The position numbers were made by a program, and so were the translations under genes. From positions 1 to 63,381 of the forward strand of contig JAGUXT010000016.1 in assembly GCA_020061705.1 (NCBI GenBank): a DNA stretch of 63,381 nt, written 5' to 3'. This document shows, piece by piece, positions 8,847-22,666 of the stretch; the stretch's first letter is position 1; each line of letters begins with the position of its first letter. The notes under the pieces are model-generated. The model saw nothing but the letters and a program-made list of their open reading frames with translations. It searched no databases and was not told the origin of the DNA. Source of the stretch: Halothiobacillus sp. (GTDB taxonomy: Bacteria > Pseudomonadota > Gammaproteobacteria > Halothiobacillales > Halothiobacillaceae).

Positions 8847-8927
8847 TGGATTGCGTTGGGTTTATATGAGCGAGTGCCCTACATCCACATCAAACAAAAT
8901 AACAACTACGGCTATTTGAGATCAACC

Positions 8928-9539
8928 ATGCGCGGACAACTTTATATTATCGCAGCACCTTCTGGTGCAGGAAAAACCAGCTTGGTTAAGGCCTTGCATG
9001 AACATTTGAACGGGATCGCGGTGTCGGTGTCGCACACCACGCGTGCCATGCGTCCCGGCGAGGAGAACGGGGTGCATTATCATTTTGTTGACCATGCCTA
9101 TTTTGAGCGCATGGTGGCTGATGGTGAGTTCCTGGAGCATGCGCGGGTATTCGACAATTTTTATGGCACGGCCAAAAGCTCGGTGGAGTGTAATCTGGCC
9201 GCCGGGCTGGATGTAATTCTGGAAATCGACTGGCAGGGGGCGCAACAGGTACGAGCTGCATTCCCCGAGGCATTGGGGATATTTATTCTGCCGCCAGCGC
9301 GCGAGGTGCTGGAAACTCGTCTGTGCGGGCGAGGTCAGGATGATAGCCAAATCATTGCGCGGCGCATGCGTGATGCCACGACTGAGATGCAGCATTATGC
9401 CGAGTTCGATTTTTTGCTGATTAATGATGTGTTTGAAGATGCCTTGCGCGAGCTGGCGTGTATTTTTCGTGCGAATCGTGCGCGCATAGAACGCTCTGCA
9501 GCGCGCCACGCAAGGTTAATCAAAGACTTGCTGGCTTAA
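8928..9539 (+). CDS. gmk: Guanylate kinase
   Basis: A 203-aa kinase that phosphorylates GMP to GDP with ATP. The P-loop APSGAGKT is at residues 10-17. The GMP-binding part includes SHTTRAMRPGEENGVHYHF, and the lid-region DSQIIARRM follows. The ATG at 8928 gives the normal length; the open frame continues 24 codons upstream to a TTG, but that tail is not conserved in the family. First gene of gmk-rpoZ-spoT-ridA, all of nucleotide/(p)ppGpp relevance. Confidence 0.97.
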   Translation: MRGQLYIIAAPSGAGKTSLVKALHEHLNGIAVSVSHTTRAMRPGEENGVHYHFVDHAYFERMVADGEFLEHARVFDNFYGTAKSSVECNLAAGLDVILEIDWQGAQQVRAAFPEALGIFILPPAREVLETRLCGRGQDDSQIIARRMRDATTEMQHYAEFDFLLINDVFEDALRELACIFRANRARIERSAARHARLIKDLLA

Positions 9540-9597
9540 TGCCCTGCATCTTCTATACAATGCGCGGTTCAAATGAATTGACGACTGGAGAATATAT

Positions 9598-9921
9598 ATG
9601 GCACGCGTAACGATTGAAGATTGCCTGAAGGATGTGGGCAACCGCTTCCAACTGGTTGTAATGGCTGCCAAGCGCGCTCGTCAGATCGAAGCCGGTGCTC
9701 AACCGCTGGTGGATCCTGAAGATGACAAGCCCACGGTCATTGCCCTGCGCGAAATTGCCGCAGGCAAAGTAACCCAGGCTGTACTGGACGAAGTGCATAT
9801 CCATCAGCCCGTGCGTACGCGCATTGCGGATTTTGAAATTCGCGATGAACTCAATGAGTTCCGTGGTGAGGATGACGAAGCCCCTGCGCCGCGTCGCGCG
9901 GCCAGTAGCGACGACGTTTAA
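9598..9921 (+). CDS. rpoZ: RNA polymerase omega subunit
   Basis: A 107-aa omega subunit. The conserved core is visible: [18 protein letters not shown], the [11 protein letters not shown] helix, then [15 protein letters not shown]. The acidic-to-basic C-terminal tail is variable in the family. Omega supports beta' folding and forms part of the site 1 ppGpp pocket, consistent with its position just ahead of spoT (35 bp). Confidence 0.98.
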   Translation: MARVTIEDCLKDVGNRFQLVVMAAKRARQIEAGAQPLVDPEDDKPTVIALREIAAGKVTQAVLDEVHIHQPVRTRIADFEIRDELNEFRGEDDEAPAPRRAASSDDV

Positions 9922-9956
9922 GCAATACCTGGGCTAAGGTGACTGAGGCTTATTTG

Positions 9957-12158
9957 ATGGGCGCCGTGCCGCTTGCGTCTGACATGCCAGACCTACCATC
10001 CCCCGCAGCGGGCGTACCGAGTACGCTGGCTGCGGGGGATGTTATTTTCGCTCCGCTTGCTCAGGTGCTGGCGACGTACCTCGATGAATCCACGATTGAG
10101 CGCATCGCCCAAGCTTATGCCTTTGCGGCGCAGGCACATGAAGGTCAAACGCGGGTTTCGGGTGAGCCTTACATCACGCATCCCGTAGCTGTGGCGGGTA
10201 TTCTGGCAGGGTTGCGCCTGGATGAAAAAACCATCATTGCGGCCTTGCTGCATGATGTCATCGAAGATACGCCGACCGGACACGAGTACATTCTTGCTGA
10301 ATATGGTACTGAGGTGGCGCACCTGGTTGAGGGGGTAAGCAAGCTCGACCAAATTCGATTTAAATCGAAAGCCGAGCAGCAGGCGGCCAACTTCCGCAAA
10401 ATGATGATGGCGATGGTCGAGGACGTGCGCGTCATCCTCATCAAGTTGGCAGATCGCTTGCATAACATGCGCACCCTTGGGGTGATGCGTCCGGATAAAC
10501 GTCGGCGGATTGCACGCGAAACCCTGGAAATCTACACGCCAATTGCCAATCGCCTTGGCCTTAACAGCTTGCGTCATGAGTTGGAAGCCCTTGGTTTTCA
10601 GGCCATGTACCCAACACGTTACTGTGTGCTGGAACAGGCTTTACGCAAGGTGCGTGGTAATCGGCGTGAGGTTATGCGCACGATTGAGGATGCCTTCAAT
10701 GCCCGCCTTCAGGAGGAGGGTATGCAGGCCGAGGTGCAAACGCGGGAAAAACGCCTGTACAGCATCTACCGCAAGATGGTGCAAAAGCGCTTGTCCTTTG
10801 AGGATGTGTTCGATGTCTTTGCGGTACGCATCGTCACCGATACTGTCGACAATGTGTACCGTCTTTTGGGCTTGGCACACAATCTCTACAAGCCTTTGCC
10901 TGGGCGCTTCAAGGATTACATCGCCATCCCCAAGGCCAATGGCTACCAATCGCTGCATACCTTGCTGTTCGGGCCGCATGGTATTCCGCTGGAAGTGCAG
11001 ATTCGCACCCGAGAAATGCACCAGTTTGCGGAAAGCGGAATTGCCGCGCACTGGCTGTACAAGGCCAAGGGAGACGCTACGGGTGCGACCCAGGCGCGAG
11101 CGCGAGAATGGCTGCGTGAACTGCTGGATATTCAGCGTCAGGCGGGTAACCCCCAGGAATTTCTGGAGAGTGTCAAAGGCGATTTATTCCCCGATGAGGT
11201 CTATGTATTCACGCCCATGGGCGAGATCATGGAGTTGCCGCGTCGTTCTACGCCGATTGATTTTGCCTATGCCGTGCATACCGATGTCGGCAATAGTTGC
11301 GTGGCGTGCAAAATCGATCGCCAGTTTGCTCCACTCTCCAGCGTATTACGCAATGGTCAAACTATTGAAATCATCACGGCTCCTGGGTCGGCTCCCAGCC
11401 CGAACTGGTTGAATTTCGCTGTGACTGCCAAAGCACGCACGCATATTCGTGCCTTCCTCAAGGGGTTGCACGAGGATGAGGCGGTGCAGTTGGGCGCGCG
11501 TTTGCTTGATAAGGCGCTGGAATCCCATCAACTTACCTTGGCGGATATTGAACCTGAGCGCGTGACATATTGTGTGCAAGATCAATATCAAACGAACTTG
11601 AACGAATTGCTGCGTGAAATTGGCTTGGGTAACCGCATGGCAACGCTGGTTGCCTTGTGCCTGACTGCCAAAATGGGCGAGGTTGACGGGGGCGGGCAGG
11701 TTGCAGGTGGTCTAAGTGGCGCACCACTGATCCTGCGAGGCTCCGAGGGTTTGGTGGTGAGCTTTGCCAAGTGTTGTCATCCGATTCCGGGCGACCCGAT
11801 TATCGGCTTTGTCAGCACAGGGCGCGGCGTGGTAGTGCATCGGCGACAGTGTGGCAATGCCGTTGAACTCGCCTCGCGGCCAGAGAATCTGATGCCCGTC
11901 GAGTGGGCGAGTGATGTCGCTGGCGATTACCAGGCAGAAATTTCACTCAACGCCAAGAACCTGCGCGGCGGACTGGCGCGTATGGCGGGCACAATCGCTG
12001 AAACTGGTGCAGACATTGATAACGTCAGCTTTGACGACCGCGATCAAAACGTGACCGTTATCACCTTCCTGTTGCGCGTGAGCAACCGTCTGCAACTTGC
12101 CCAAATCATACGCCGCTTAAAGCGCGAGCAAGGTGTGCTCAAGGTTTGGCGAACCTAA
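9957..12158 (+). CDS. spoT: Bifunctional (p)ppGpp synthetase/hydrolase SpoT
   Basis: A RelA/SpoT homologue of about 733 aa. The N-terminal HD hydrolase domain keeps the ALLHDVIEDT motif. The synthetase domain has RFKDYIAIPKANGYQSLHT. A TGS domain starts near VYVFTPMGEIMELP, and an ACT domain closes the protein. The intact HD motif indicates the bifunctional SpoT type rather than synthetase-only RelA. The ATG at 9957 has GAGG at 9945-9948 with 8-base spacing; the GTG at 9939 in frame has its AAGG directly against it. Confidence 0.96.
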   Translation: MGAVPLASDMPDLPSPAAGVPSTLAAGDVIFAPLAQVLATYLDESTIERIAQAYAFAAQAHEGQTRVSGEPYITHPVAVAGILAGLRLDEKTIIAALLHDVIEDTPTGHEYILAEYGTEVAHLVEGVSKLDQIRFKSKAEQQAANFRKMMMAMVEDVRVILIKLADRLHNMRTLGVMRPDKRRRIARETLEIYTPIANRLGLNSLRHELEALGFQAMYPTRYCVLEQALRKVRGNRREVMRTIEDAFNARLQEEGMQAEVQTREKRLYSIYRKMVQKRLSFEDVFDVFAVRIVTDTVDNVYRLLGLAHNLYKPLPGRFKDYIAIPKANGYQSLHTLLFGPHGIPLEVQIRTREMHQFAESGIAAHWLYKAKGDATGATQARAREWLRELLDIQRQAGNPQEFLESVKGDLFPDEVYVFTPMGEIMELPRRSTPIDFAYAVHTDVGNSCVACKIDRQFAPLSSVLRNGQTIEIITAPGSAPSPNWLNFAVTAKARTHIRAFLKGLHEDEAVQLGARLLDKALESHQLTLADIEPERVTYCVQDQYQTNLNELLREIGLGNRMATLVALCLTAKMGEVDGGGQVAGGLSGAPLILRGSEGLVVSFAKCCHPIPGDPIIGFVSTGRGVVVHRRQCGNAVELASRPENLMPVEWASDVAGDYQAEISLNAKNLRGGLARMAGTIAETGADIDNVSFDDRDQNVTVITFLLRVSNRLQLAQIIRRLKREQGVLKVWRT

Positions 12159-12228
12159 TTGCAGCGCGAGACATGCTCAAGCATCCAATAATCCGAAAAC
12201 GCATTGTTAACTCCAGGAGACACTGAAC

Positions 12229-12636
12229 ATGACACGCAGCACCATTCAAACCACCCAGGCTCCGCAGGCGATTGGCACCTACTCACAAGCCGTGCGTGTG
12301 GGCGATACCGTGTACCTGTCCGGGCAGATTGCACTTGAGCCTGCGACCATGCAGATGGTGCAGGAGACGATTGAGTCCGAAATCCACCAGGTGTTTCAAA
12401 ACCTGCGCGCCGTGTGCGAAGCGGCGGGTGGCTCTTTGAATGATGTGGCCAAGCTGAATGTATATTTGACGGACTTGGCCAACTTCGCCGCTGTGAACAG
12501 CATTATGGCTGAGTACTTCGATATGCCCTATCCCGCACGCGCTGCCGTCGGCGTTGCCAGCCTGCCTCGCGCTGCGCGTGTTGAAGCCGATGGCGTGATG
12601 GTCATCGGTGCGCATGAAGCGGATGTGATGCCTTAA
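12229..12636 (+). CDS. ridA: RidA-family enamine/imine deaminase
   Basis: A 135-aa YjgF/YER057c/UK114 protein. RidA hydrolyses reactive enamines such as 2-aminoacrylate formed by PLP enzymes, protecting IlvE and other enzymes. The signature segment [22 protein letters not shown] includes the conserved arginine that binds the substrate carboxylate. An AGGAGA ribosome binding site precedes the ATG. It is 70 bp downstream of spoT, the order found in many gammaproteobacteria. Confidence 0.95.
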   Translation: MTRSTIQTTQAPQAIGTYSQAVRVGDTVYLSGQIALEPATMQMVQETIESEIHQVFQNLRAVCEAAGGSLNDVAKLNVYLTDLANFAAVNSIMAEYFDMPYPARAAVGVASLPRAARVEADGVMVIGAHEADVMP

Positions 12637-12657
12637 TCGGCGGTGGGATTCAGTAAT

Positions 12658-12684
12658 AAAAAAGCCCACTCAACTGAGTGGGCT
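12658..12684 (-). terminator. Intrinsic terminator after tRNA-Ile2
   Basis: On the minus strand, AGCCCACTCA pairs with TGAGTGGGCT (12663-12672 with 12675-12684), then a T run. It ends the rpoD/tRNA transcript. The plus strand has no T tract, so it is weak for ridA. Confidence 0.88.
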
Positions 12685-12695
12685 AGATAGAAAAA

Positions 12696-12771
12696 TGGTG
12701 GGCCCAGCGGGATTCGAACCTGCAACCAAAGGATTATGAGTCCTCTGCACTAACCGTTGTGCTATGGGCCC
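12696..12771 (-). tRNA. tRNA-Ile2 (anticodon CAT, lysidine-modified)
   Basis: A 76-nt tRNA with encoded CCA. The acceptor stem GGGCCCA/TGGGCCC is fully paired, as is the D stem GCAC/GTGC. The anticodon loop is CTCATAA on a GAGGA/TCCTT stem; the T stem has one A-C mismatch. A CAT anticodon can be Met, fMet or Ile2. The D-arm GGTTA pattern, ACTCATAAT loop context and TTGG after the stem resemble E. coli ileX, and ileX lies close to rpoD there. TilS would convert the C34 to lysidine, giving AUA decoding. Elongator Met is the alternative. Confidence 0.9.
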
Positions 12772-12798
12772 GAAAGCTATTTCCGGGTTCTTGGTGGG

Positions 12799-14604
12799 CT
12801 AGCGTTCGGCTTCGAGGAAGCTGCGTAGCAGTTCGGAGCGCGATGGATGACGAAGTTTGCGCAACGCCTTGGCCTCAATCTGGCGGATACGCTCACGGGT
12901 GACATCAAACTGCTTGCCGACTTCCTCAAGGGTGTGGTCGGTGTTCATGTCGATGCCGAAGCGCATGCGTAGCACCTTGGCTTCACGCGGGGTGAGGCTG
13001 GCCATAACGTCGCGCACGGCTTCAGCCAAACCTTCGTTAGTAGCGGCATCCAGCGGGGAAATTGCACTGGTGTCTTCGATGAAATCGCCCAAGTGGGAAT
13101 CTTCATCATCACCAATCGGGGTTTCCATGGAGATGGGCTCCTTGGCGATTTTCATCACCTTGCGCACCTTGTCTTCAGGCATGGCCATGCGTTCGGCCAG
13201 CTCTTCGGGCGTGGGATCACGTCCCATTTCCTGGAGCATCTGACGGGAAACACGGTTGAGTTTGTTGATGGTCTCAATCATGTGCACCGGAATGCGGATG
13301 GTGCGCGCCTGATCCGCGATTGAGCGCGTGATGGCCTGACGAATCCACCATGTGGCGTAGGTAGAGAATTTGTAACCGCGACGGTATTCAAACTTGTCCA
13401 CGGCTTTCATCAGGCCGATGTTCCCCTCCTGAATCAAATCCAGGAATTGCAGGCCACGGTTGGTGTATTTTTTGGCAATCGAGATTACGAGGCGCAGGTT
13501 GGCTTCGACCATGTCCTTCTTCGCGCGGCGTGCCTTGGCTTCGCCGACCAGCATATGACGGTTGATGTCTTTAAGTTGGCGCACGCTTAGGCTGTTGTCG
13601 CGTTCAAGGTAGCTGAGGCGCTTTTGCAGGCGCTCAATGTCGGCGCTTAACGCCTGGATGCTTGCGCCAAAAGTTTTGTTTGCGCAGGCTTCGCTCAACC
13701 AAGCGGCGTTGGTTTCATTGCCGGGGAAGGCTTTGATGAAGTGTTCGCGCGGCATTCCGCCTTGGTGAACGCAGACCTCAAGCACGTCGCGCTCAAGTTT
13801 GCGCACACGCTCGACGGCACCACGCAAATTTTTTACAAGGCGCTCGGTCAATAGGGGATTGAGTTTGAGGCCGAGCAGGCTTGCTTCAAGTTCATCCTTG
13901 ACGTTTTCACCCGCAAGCCTGCGCGTATGTAGCTCGCGCAGGGCGGCCATATGCAGGCGTACAGCTTCAATATCCAAGCCGGCAGGCTCGACATCAACCT
14001 CGTCTTCAACCTCGTCAACCACATCTTCGATGACATCTTCTGTTTCGAGGTCTTCGCTGACCACGGCGACTTCGATTGGGATTTCTTCTTCCGGTGGGGC
14101 GAATCCGACCACAACATCCACAATTCGCGCTTCGCCAGCTTCAAAACGATCGAAATCGCCAAGCAGCTCGGTGATGGCGGGCGGGTGCATGGCGAGCGCA
14201 CAGAGCATTTCGCGCAAGCCAGCTTCAATGCGCTTGGCAATGACAATTTCGCCTTCACGGGTCAGCAGATCCACAGTACCCATTTCGCGCATGTACATGT
14301 GCACGGGGTCTGTGGTGCGACCGACGACGTCATCCACAGTTGATGTTAGTGCGGCCGCAGCTTCTTCGGCGGCATCTTCATCCGGGGCGGGGGCGTTGTC
14401 AGAGAGGGTGAGCTCATCGGCATCGGGGGCGGTTTCGAATACGCGAATGCCCATATCGTTAATCATGCCGATGATGTCTTCCATCTGGTCGGCTTCGACC
14501 ATGCCTTCAGGCAGGGTGTCATTAATCTCGGCGTAAGTCAGGTAACCCTGTTCTTTGCCTCGTGCAATAAGGTCTTTAATGCTGGACTTGGGATCGTCAG
14601 ACAT
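12799..14604 (-). CDS. rpoD: RNA polymerase primary sigma factor RpoD (sigma-70)
   Basis: A 601-aa housekeeping sigma factor. Region 1.1 is at the N-terminus. A long acidic insert (many Glu/Asp/Val) lies near residues 165-200. Region 2 has the core-binding [19 protein letters not shown] segment and the promoter-melting [15 protein letters not shown]. Region 3 follows, and region 4.2 ends in [20 protein letters not shown]. Length is close to E. coli (613 aa). It is downstream of dnaG with a 53-bp gap, the macromolecular-synthesis operon arrangement, but rpsU is not upstream of dnaG here. Confidence 0.98.
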   Translation of the reverse strand: MSDDPKSSIKDLIARGKEQGYLTYAEINDTLPEGMVEADQMEDIIGMINDMGIRVFETAPDADELTLSDNAPAPDEDAAEEAAAALTSTVDDVVGRTTDPVHMYMREMGTVDLLTREGEIVIAKRIEAGLREMLCALAMHPPAITELLGDFDRFEAGEARIVDVVVGFAPPEEEIPIEVAVVSEDLETEDVIEDVVDEVEDEVDVEPAGLDIEAVRLHMAALRELHTRRLAGENVKDELEASLLGLKLNPLLTERLVKNLRGAVERVRKLERDVLEVCVHQGGMPREHFIKAFPGNETNAAWLSEACANKTFGASIQALSADIERLQKRLSYLERDNSLSVRQLKDINRHMLVGEAKARRAKKDMVEANLRLVISIAKKYTNRGLQFLDLIQEGNIGLMKAVDKFEYRRGYKFSTYATWWIRQAITRSIADQARTIRIPVHMIETINKLNRVSRQMLQEMGRDPTPEELAERMAMPEDKVRKVMKIAKEPISMETPIGDDEDSHLGDFIEDTSAISPLDAATNEGLAEAVRDVMASLTPREAKVLRMRFGIDMNTDHTLEEVGKQFDVTRERIRQIEAKALRKLRHPSRSELLRSFLEAER

Positions 14605-14657
14605 GGCGCGGCTTCAAATAGGTGGACTTGGGATTATAGCAAGTGAAAGCAATTTTT

Positions 14658-16406
14658 TCACGGTGTGTTTTTGGTTGAACTTAGGCGAAGAAGTTCATGG
14701 CGTTCATGGGCTTGTAACTGGTCAAACGGCTGGGCAGTGAGTTCACGCAGGCGCTCACGCGAGTAGGCCGTCGCAAGGTGGTTTAGCATGTCTTGCCACA
14801 TACTTTGGCGTACTTGTTCATCATCGCTATCCTGCGGGGCTGGTAAGCAGGCAAGTGCATCCAGGGTTTTAAGCTGGGGGCTGTCCCGGTAATGTTCAAG
14901 TAGTACGCCGAGTGGCATTGGGTGTACGCGCAATGTGTTGATCAATTCGGACAAGAGGGCAAAGCCGGGAATTGTACTTTGCGCCCATGCAGGATCGAGC
15001 TCATATTCGCTCGCGAGTTCGGGGTGGTAAAGCAAATACAGAATGGCTTTGCGTATCGCGCTTTGACGCGTGCTGCTTGGGGTATTGGTGGAGGGGGGGC
15101 GGCTCGATTCGCTAGGTTTTGAGGCACGCCCGGTGTTTTGTAGGCGGGTAACACTGGTGCCGATGTGTTTGGCAAGCGTGTCGAATACCAAATCTTTCAA
15201 TGTGCCTTCTGGCATGAGCTGGAAGAGGGGCATGGCGAGCGATTTAAGTTTGGCGCGCGCTGCCGGACTGCCGTCCTGTTCGGTTTGTCGATCCAGCTCA
15301 TTGAGTAGAAAGCGATCAAAGCTGACCGCTTCGGCCTGAATGCGCGCACGAAACGCGTCTGCGCCTTCCTGGCGCACGAGGCTATCGGGGTCTTCACCGT
15401 CGGGCAGGAACATGAAACGTGCATCGAGTCCATCGCGAAGTTGAGGCAGGGTGGATTCCAGCGCCCGCCAAGCGGCGCGTTGCCCGGCTTCGTCACCATC
15501 AAAGCAAAACACCACCTGTGTTGTGGTGCGGTACATCAAGTCCACTTGCTCACGCGTGACAGCCGTGCCCAGCGTTGCGACGGCTTCGCGCACGCCGTGC
15601 TGTGCCAGCATCACCACGTCCATGTAGCCTTCCACTACGATCAGACGCTCGGGTCGTCCCAGCGCCTTGCGTGCTTCATACATGCCATACAGCCCCGCGC
15701 CCTTGTGGAAAAGTGGGGTTTCGGGTGAGTTCAGGTACTTGGGTTTGTCATCGTTGAGTACGCGGCCACCGAAGGCAATCACACGCCCGCGTCGATCGTG
15801 AATCGGGAACATGATGCGTTCACGAAAACGATCATAAAGGCGACCTTGCTCGCCTTCACTCAACATGCCCGCACGCTTGAGTTGGTCGCGGGTGGCATCA
15901 TTGGCGTTGAACGTCCGTTCGAGTGTGTCGTAACCGCCAGGCGCGTAGCCTAAGCCGAAGGTCACGGCGATCTCGCCACTTACCCCGCGTTGTTTAAGGT
16001 AATCAATGGCCTTGGGGGTGCGCTTGAGTTCGCCTTGATAATACTTGCTGCATTCGTCGAGTAGCCCGAGCAGGGGCGCATGGGGGTTCTCTTGCGTGGT
16101 GTTGTTGCCCTCGCGGGGAACTTCCATGCCCATTTGTCCCGCCAGGGTTTCGATGGCTTCAACAAAATCCAAGCGATCATGCGCCATCAAAAAGCCAAGC
16201 ACCGTGCCGTGCGCGCCACAGCCAAAGCAGTGATAGAACTGCTTTTCCGGGCTGACGAAAAATGAGGGGGATTTTTCGTGATGAAACGGGCAGCAGGCCG
16301 TGTATTCCTTGCCCTTCTTCTTCAACGGCACGCGACTGCCCACCACGTCAACAATGTCGGCGCGGGTTACAAGATCGTCGATGAAGGACTGGGGAATACG
16401 GGACAT
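14658..16406 (-). CDS. dnaG: DNA primase
   Basis: A 582-aa primase making RNA primers at the replication fork. The N-terminal zinc-binding motif is CCPFHHEKSPSF...YHCFGCGAHG (about residues 38-66). The Toprim domain shows VVEGYMDVVMLAQHG and, further on, the acidic metal-binding FCFDGDEAG. The C-terminal DnaB-interacting part is present. It normally follows rpsU; here the upstream gene is gltB, separated by a terminator, so dnaG likely has its own promoter near 16407-16430. Confidence 0.97.
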   Translation of the reverse strand: MSRIPQSFIDDLVTRADIVDVVGSRVPLKKKGKEYTACCPFHHEKSPSFFVSPEKQFYHCFGCGAHGTVLGFLMAHDRLDFVEAIETLAGQMGMEVPREGNNTTQENPHAPLLGLLDECSKYYQGELKRTPKAIDYLKQRGVSGEIAVTFGLGYAPGGYDTLERTFNANDATRDQLKRAGMLSEGEQGRLYDRFRERIMFPIHDRRGRVIAFGGRVLNDDKPKYLNSPETPLFHKGAGLYGMYEARKALGRPERLIVVEGYMDVVMLAQHGVREAVATLGTAVTREQVDLMYRTTTQVVFCFDGDEAGQRAAWRALESTLPQLRDGLDARFMFLPDGEDPDSLVRQEGADAFRARIQAEAVSFDRFLLNELDRQTEQDGSPAARAKLKSLAMPLFQLMPEGTLKDLVFDTLAKHIGTSVTRLQNTGRASKPSESSRPPSTNTPSSTRQSAIRKAILYLLYHPELASEYELDPAWAQSTIPGFALLSELINTLRVHPMPLGVLLEHYRDSPQLKTLDALACLPAPQDSDDEQVRQSMWQDMLNHLATAYSRERLRELTAQPFDQLQAHERHELLRLSSTKNTP

Positions 16407-16426
16407 GGTGTTGGGAGTTTGGCTCC

Positions 16427-16456
16427 AAAAAATAAGGCTCCGCGATGCAGAGCCTT
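16427..16456 (-). terminator. Intrinsic terminator after gltB
   Basis: On the minus strand AAGGCTC and GAGCCTT pair around a 9-base loop (16434-16456), then ATTTTTT. It lies 20 bp past the gltB stop and ends that transcript before dnaG, so no gltD can be co-transcribed from here. Confidence 0.85.
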
Positions 16457-16476
16457 GAGGTGTCTAAAAAAGCAGT

Positions 16477-20946
<4,470 letters not shown>

Positions 20947-21180
20947 GGCTTATCGGTTCGTGGATTCGTAAGTGGGTGATTGGTCTGTGCGGGGCGTTCT
21001 ATAGTTCATGAGCAGTTTTCGTGCCGATTCGACCCAGGAGGTAAATCAATGGCTTGGCATCTGCTGGACCCAGGCAAAAATGCAAAAGGGCGGGCATTTT
21101 AGCCCCCCGTCAGGTGTTGAACAAGACCGGGAGACCTGAATGTGTTTTGCCTTGGCTTGAGTCTTGCCGCGCGGGTCAAA
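20947..21180. other. Intergenic region upstream of gltB
   Basis: It should hold the gltB promoter on the minus strand, though I see no confident -35/-10 pair and no riboswitch. On the plus strand there is a 17-codon frame (21049-21102) with a near-perfect AGGAGGT at 21036-21042, 6 bases before ATG. The frame is too short for recognition; it may be chance. Confidence 0.35.
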
Positions 21181-21210
21181 CTGAAAAACGGCAAGGAGAC
21201 AGTTTTTCAG
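21181..21210. repeat. Hairpin downstream of damX
   Basis: The arms CTGAAAAAC (21181-21189) and GTTTTTCAG (21202-21210) pair around a 12-base loop. It is followed by CAGCC just before the damX stop. There is no long T tract, so termination is uncertain. The CTGAAAAAC arm recurs in the first palindrome of the 50835-51037 cluster. Confidence 0.55.
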
Positions 21211-21217
21211 CAGCCCT

Positions 21218-22666
21218 TTACGGCAACATCACTTTGCGAATATCGGCGATTTGACGTGGATAGGGCTTGGCTACGCTCACGCTACTCGGTAGTTGGTTTT
21301 GCGCTGCGAGAGCTGCTTCACGGTTGGGGTAAAGTCCGCAGGTCAGGCTGAAAAGCTCTTTGCCATCTCTTTGCTGTCGGAAGCTATGGCAGTCCTCCAG
21401 ATGGTGGGTTTTGATGAAGGCGCTCACCGCCTTGGCGCTACCAAGTGTGATGATTTGCACAACGTATTGGGATGAATTGCTGGTCGAAAATCGTTCGCCT
21501 GTTTGCGCCAAGGGTTTGGCTTTTGTTTCAGCTTTGGCTTGTGGGGCCGTCGGCTTGGGGGAGGGGGCAATCGTGCTTGCAGCGGCAACTGCATCAGTTA
21601 CTGGGGCAGCTGGCTCAGCCGCCTTGAGCGGGACGGGCGCGTAGACGCTTGGCTGAGTGCCGGAATGAGCGTTTTGGGGGAGTGGCGTCTGAACCGCTGG
21701 TGGTGGCATTGTCGATGTTGGGGGCGTAGCCACGGCTTCAGCAGTCGACGTGGGTACTGATGTTTGCGCCACAGCTTCTACGCTAGCGGGCACTGGCTCG
21801 GATGGTGTTTCAGCTTCCGATGCCGGAGGTGACGATGGAGCCACGGAGGGTGCCTCGGGCGGAGTCAGTGGAATGCTGACCGTGGTGTCCTTGGGAGCCT
21901 CAGGCGCATCGGGGCGCAGCAGCATGGCGACCACGACAGCCAGGATCAATGACACCCCCAAGCCACCGAGAAGCAGGCCGCGAGCATTGTTGGTGTTGCC
22001 TGCGTTATTGGCTGATTTGCGTTCTACACTGGGTGCAGGTTCGTTTGGGTCTAAAACCTCGGCCGCTGCTGCGCTTACAAAGCCATGCGTCGCGGGCGAG
22101 GGTGCAATTGGTTGCAGATGCAGGGCATAGACCTGACCTGCTTCAGCCAGGGTTTGCATGGGGGCAATGCGTTGTGTAAGCAGCGCTGAGCCAGTGAGTA
22201 TCAGACGCACCCTCCCGTCGAGGAGTTGATCAAGGCGCTGCATAAAACCGATCAACCCGTCCAAAATCATCGGCGGCAGGGTGTCCGCGAAGTGGATAAT
22301 CGCTACCGCACGGCGCGGGTCGGTCAGGAGCGTGGGTAGACGCTGGAACAGGGCGTTCATGGCTGTTTCGCCGAAATCAACATCAACACCCCATCCGCGC
22401 GCAAGGTGCATGACGATGTCTTCGGCATCCATGCCGGCACTGGGGTAAACCTCGGCGTAGTGCAGTCCTTGCGTATCGTGGTGCGTAAGTTTGTGACTAA
22501 AACCGCTCAATACGTTGGCATCGTCACTCATGATGGTGAATACACGATCACTGTGGCGAAGCAGGTGAATAATCAGCTCAACCCGCTCCTGCATGGAGGG
22601 CTCATTGAAAGTGGCGTCCATCAGTGGATCAAGAGTGTCAGTCGCGTGGGTATCCTGGGTGGACAT
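21218..22666 (-). CDS. damX: SPOR-domain cell division protein, DamX-like
   Basis: A 482-aa inner-membrane protein. The cytoplasmic N-terminal half looks like a degenerate AAA-type module (VELIIHLLRHSDRVFTIMSDD, AVAIIHFADTLPP). One membrane segment (GLLLGGLGVSLILAVVVAMLL, near residue 240) precedes a long Pro/Ala/Ser/Thr-rich periplasmic linker. A C-terminal SPOR domain (SQYVVQIITLGSAKAVSAFI ...) binds denuded septal glycans. The position between aroB and gltB supports the DamX assignment. Its start is directly adjacent to the aroB stop. Confidence 0.88.
   Translation of the reverse strand: MSTQDTHATDTLDPLMDATFNEPSMQERVELIIHLLRHSDRVFTIMSDDANVLSGFSHKLTHHDTQGLHYAEVYPSAGMDAEDIVMHLARGWGVDVDFGETAMNALFQRLPTLLTDPRRAVAIIHFADTLPPMILDGLIGFMQRLDQLLDGRVRLILTGSALLTQRIAPMQTLAEAGQVYALHLQPIAPSPATHGFVSAAAAEVLDPNEPAPSVERKSANNAGNTNNARGLLLGGLGVSLILAVVVAMLLRPDAPEAPKDTTVSIPLTPPEAPSVAPSSPPASEAETPSEPVPASVEAVAQTSVPTSTAEAVATPPTSTMPPPAVQTPLPQNAHSGTQPSVYAPVPLKAAEPAAPVTDAVAAASTIAPSPKPTAPQAKAETKAKPLAQTGERFSTSNSSQYVVQIITLGSAKAVSAFIKTHHLEDCHSFRQQRDGKELFSLTCGLYPNREAALAAQNQLPSSVSVAKPYPRQIADIRKVMLP

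Noticed and set aside
8856-8927. N-terminal extension of guanylate kinase from a TTG
   Set aside because: The extra 24 residues are not conserved in the family and the ATG at 8928 gives the usual start.
12696-12771. tRNA-Met instead of tRNA-Ile2
   Set aside because: The anticodon alone cannot decide, but position beside rpoD and the resemblance to ileX around the anticodon arm favour Ile2.
20947-21217. Riboswitch ahead of gltB
   Set aside because: I found no glutamine or other known riboswitch pattern; only a weak leader and a small hairpin.
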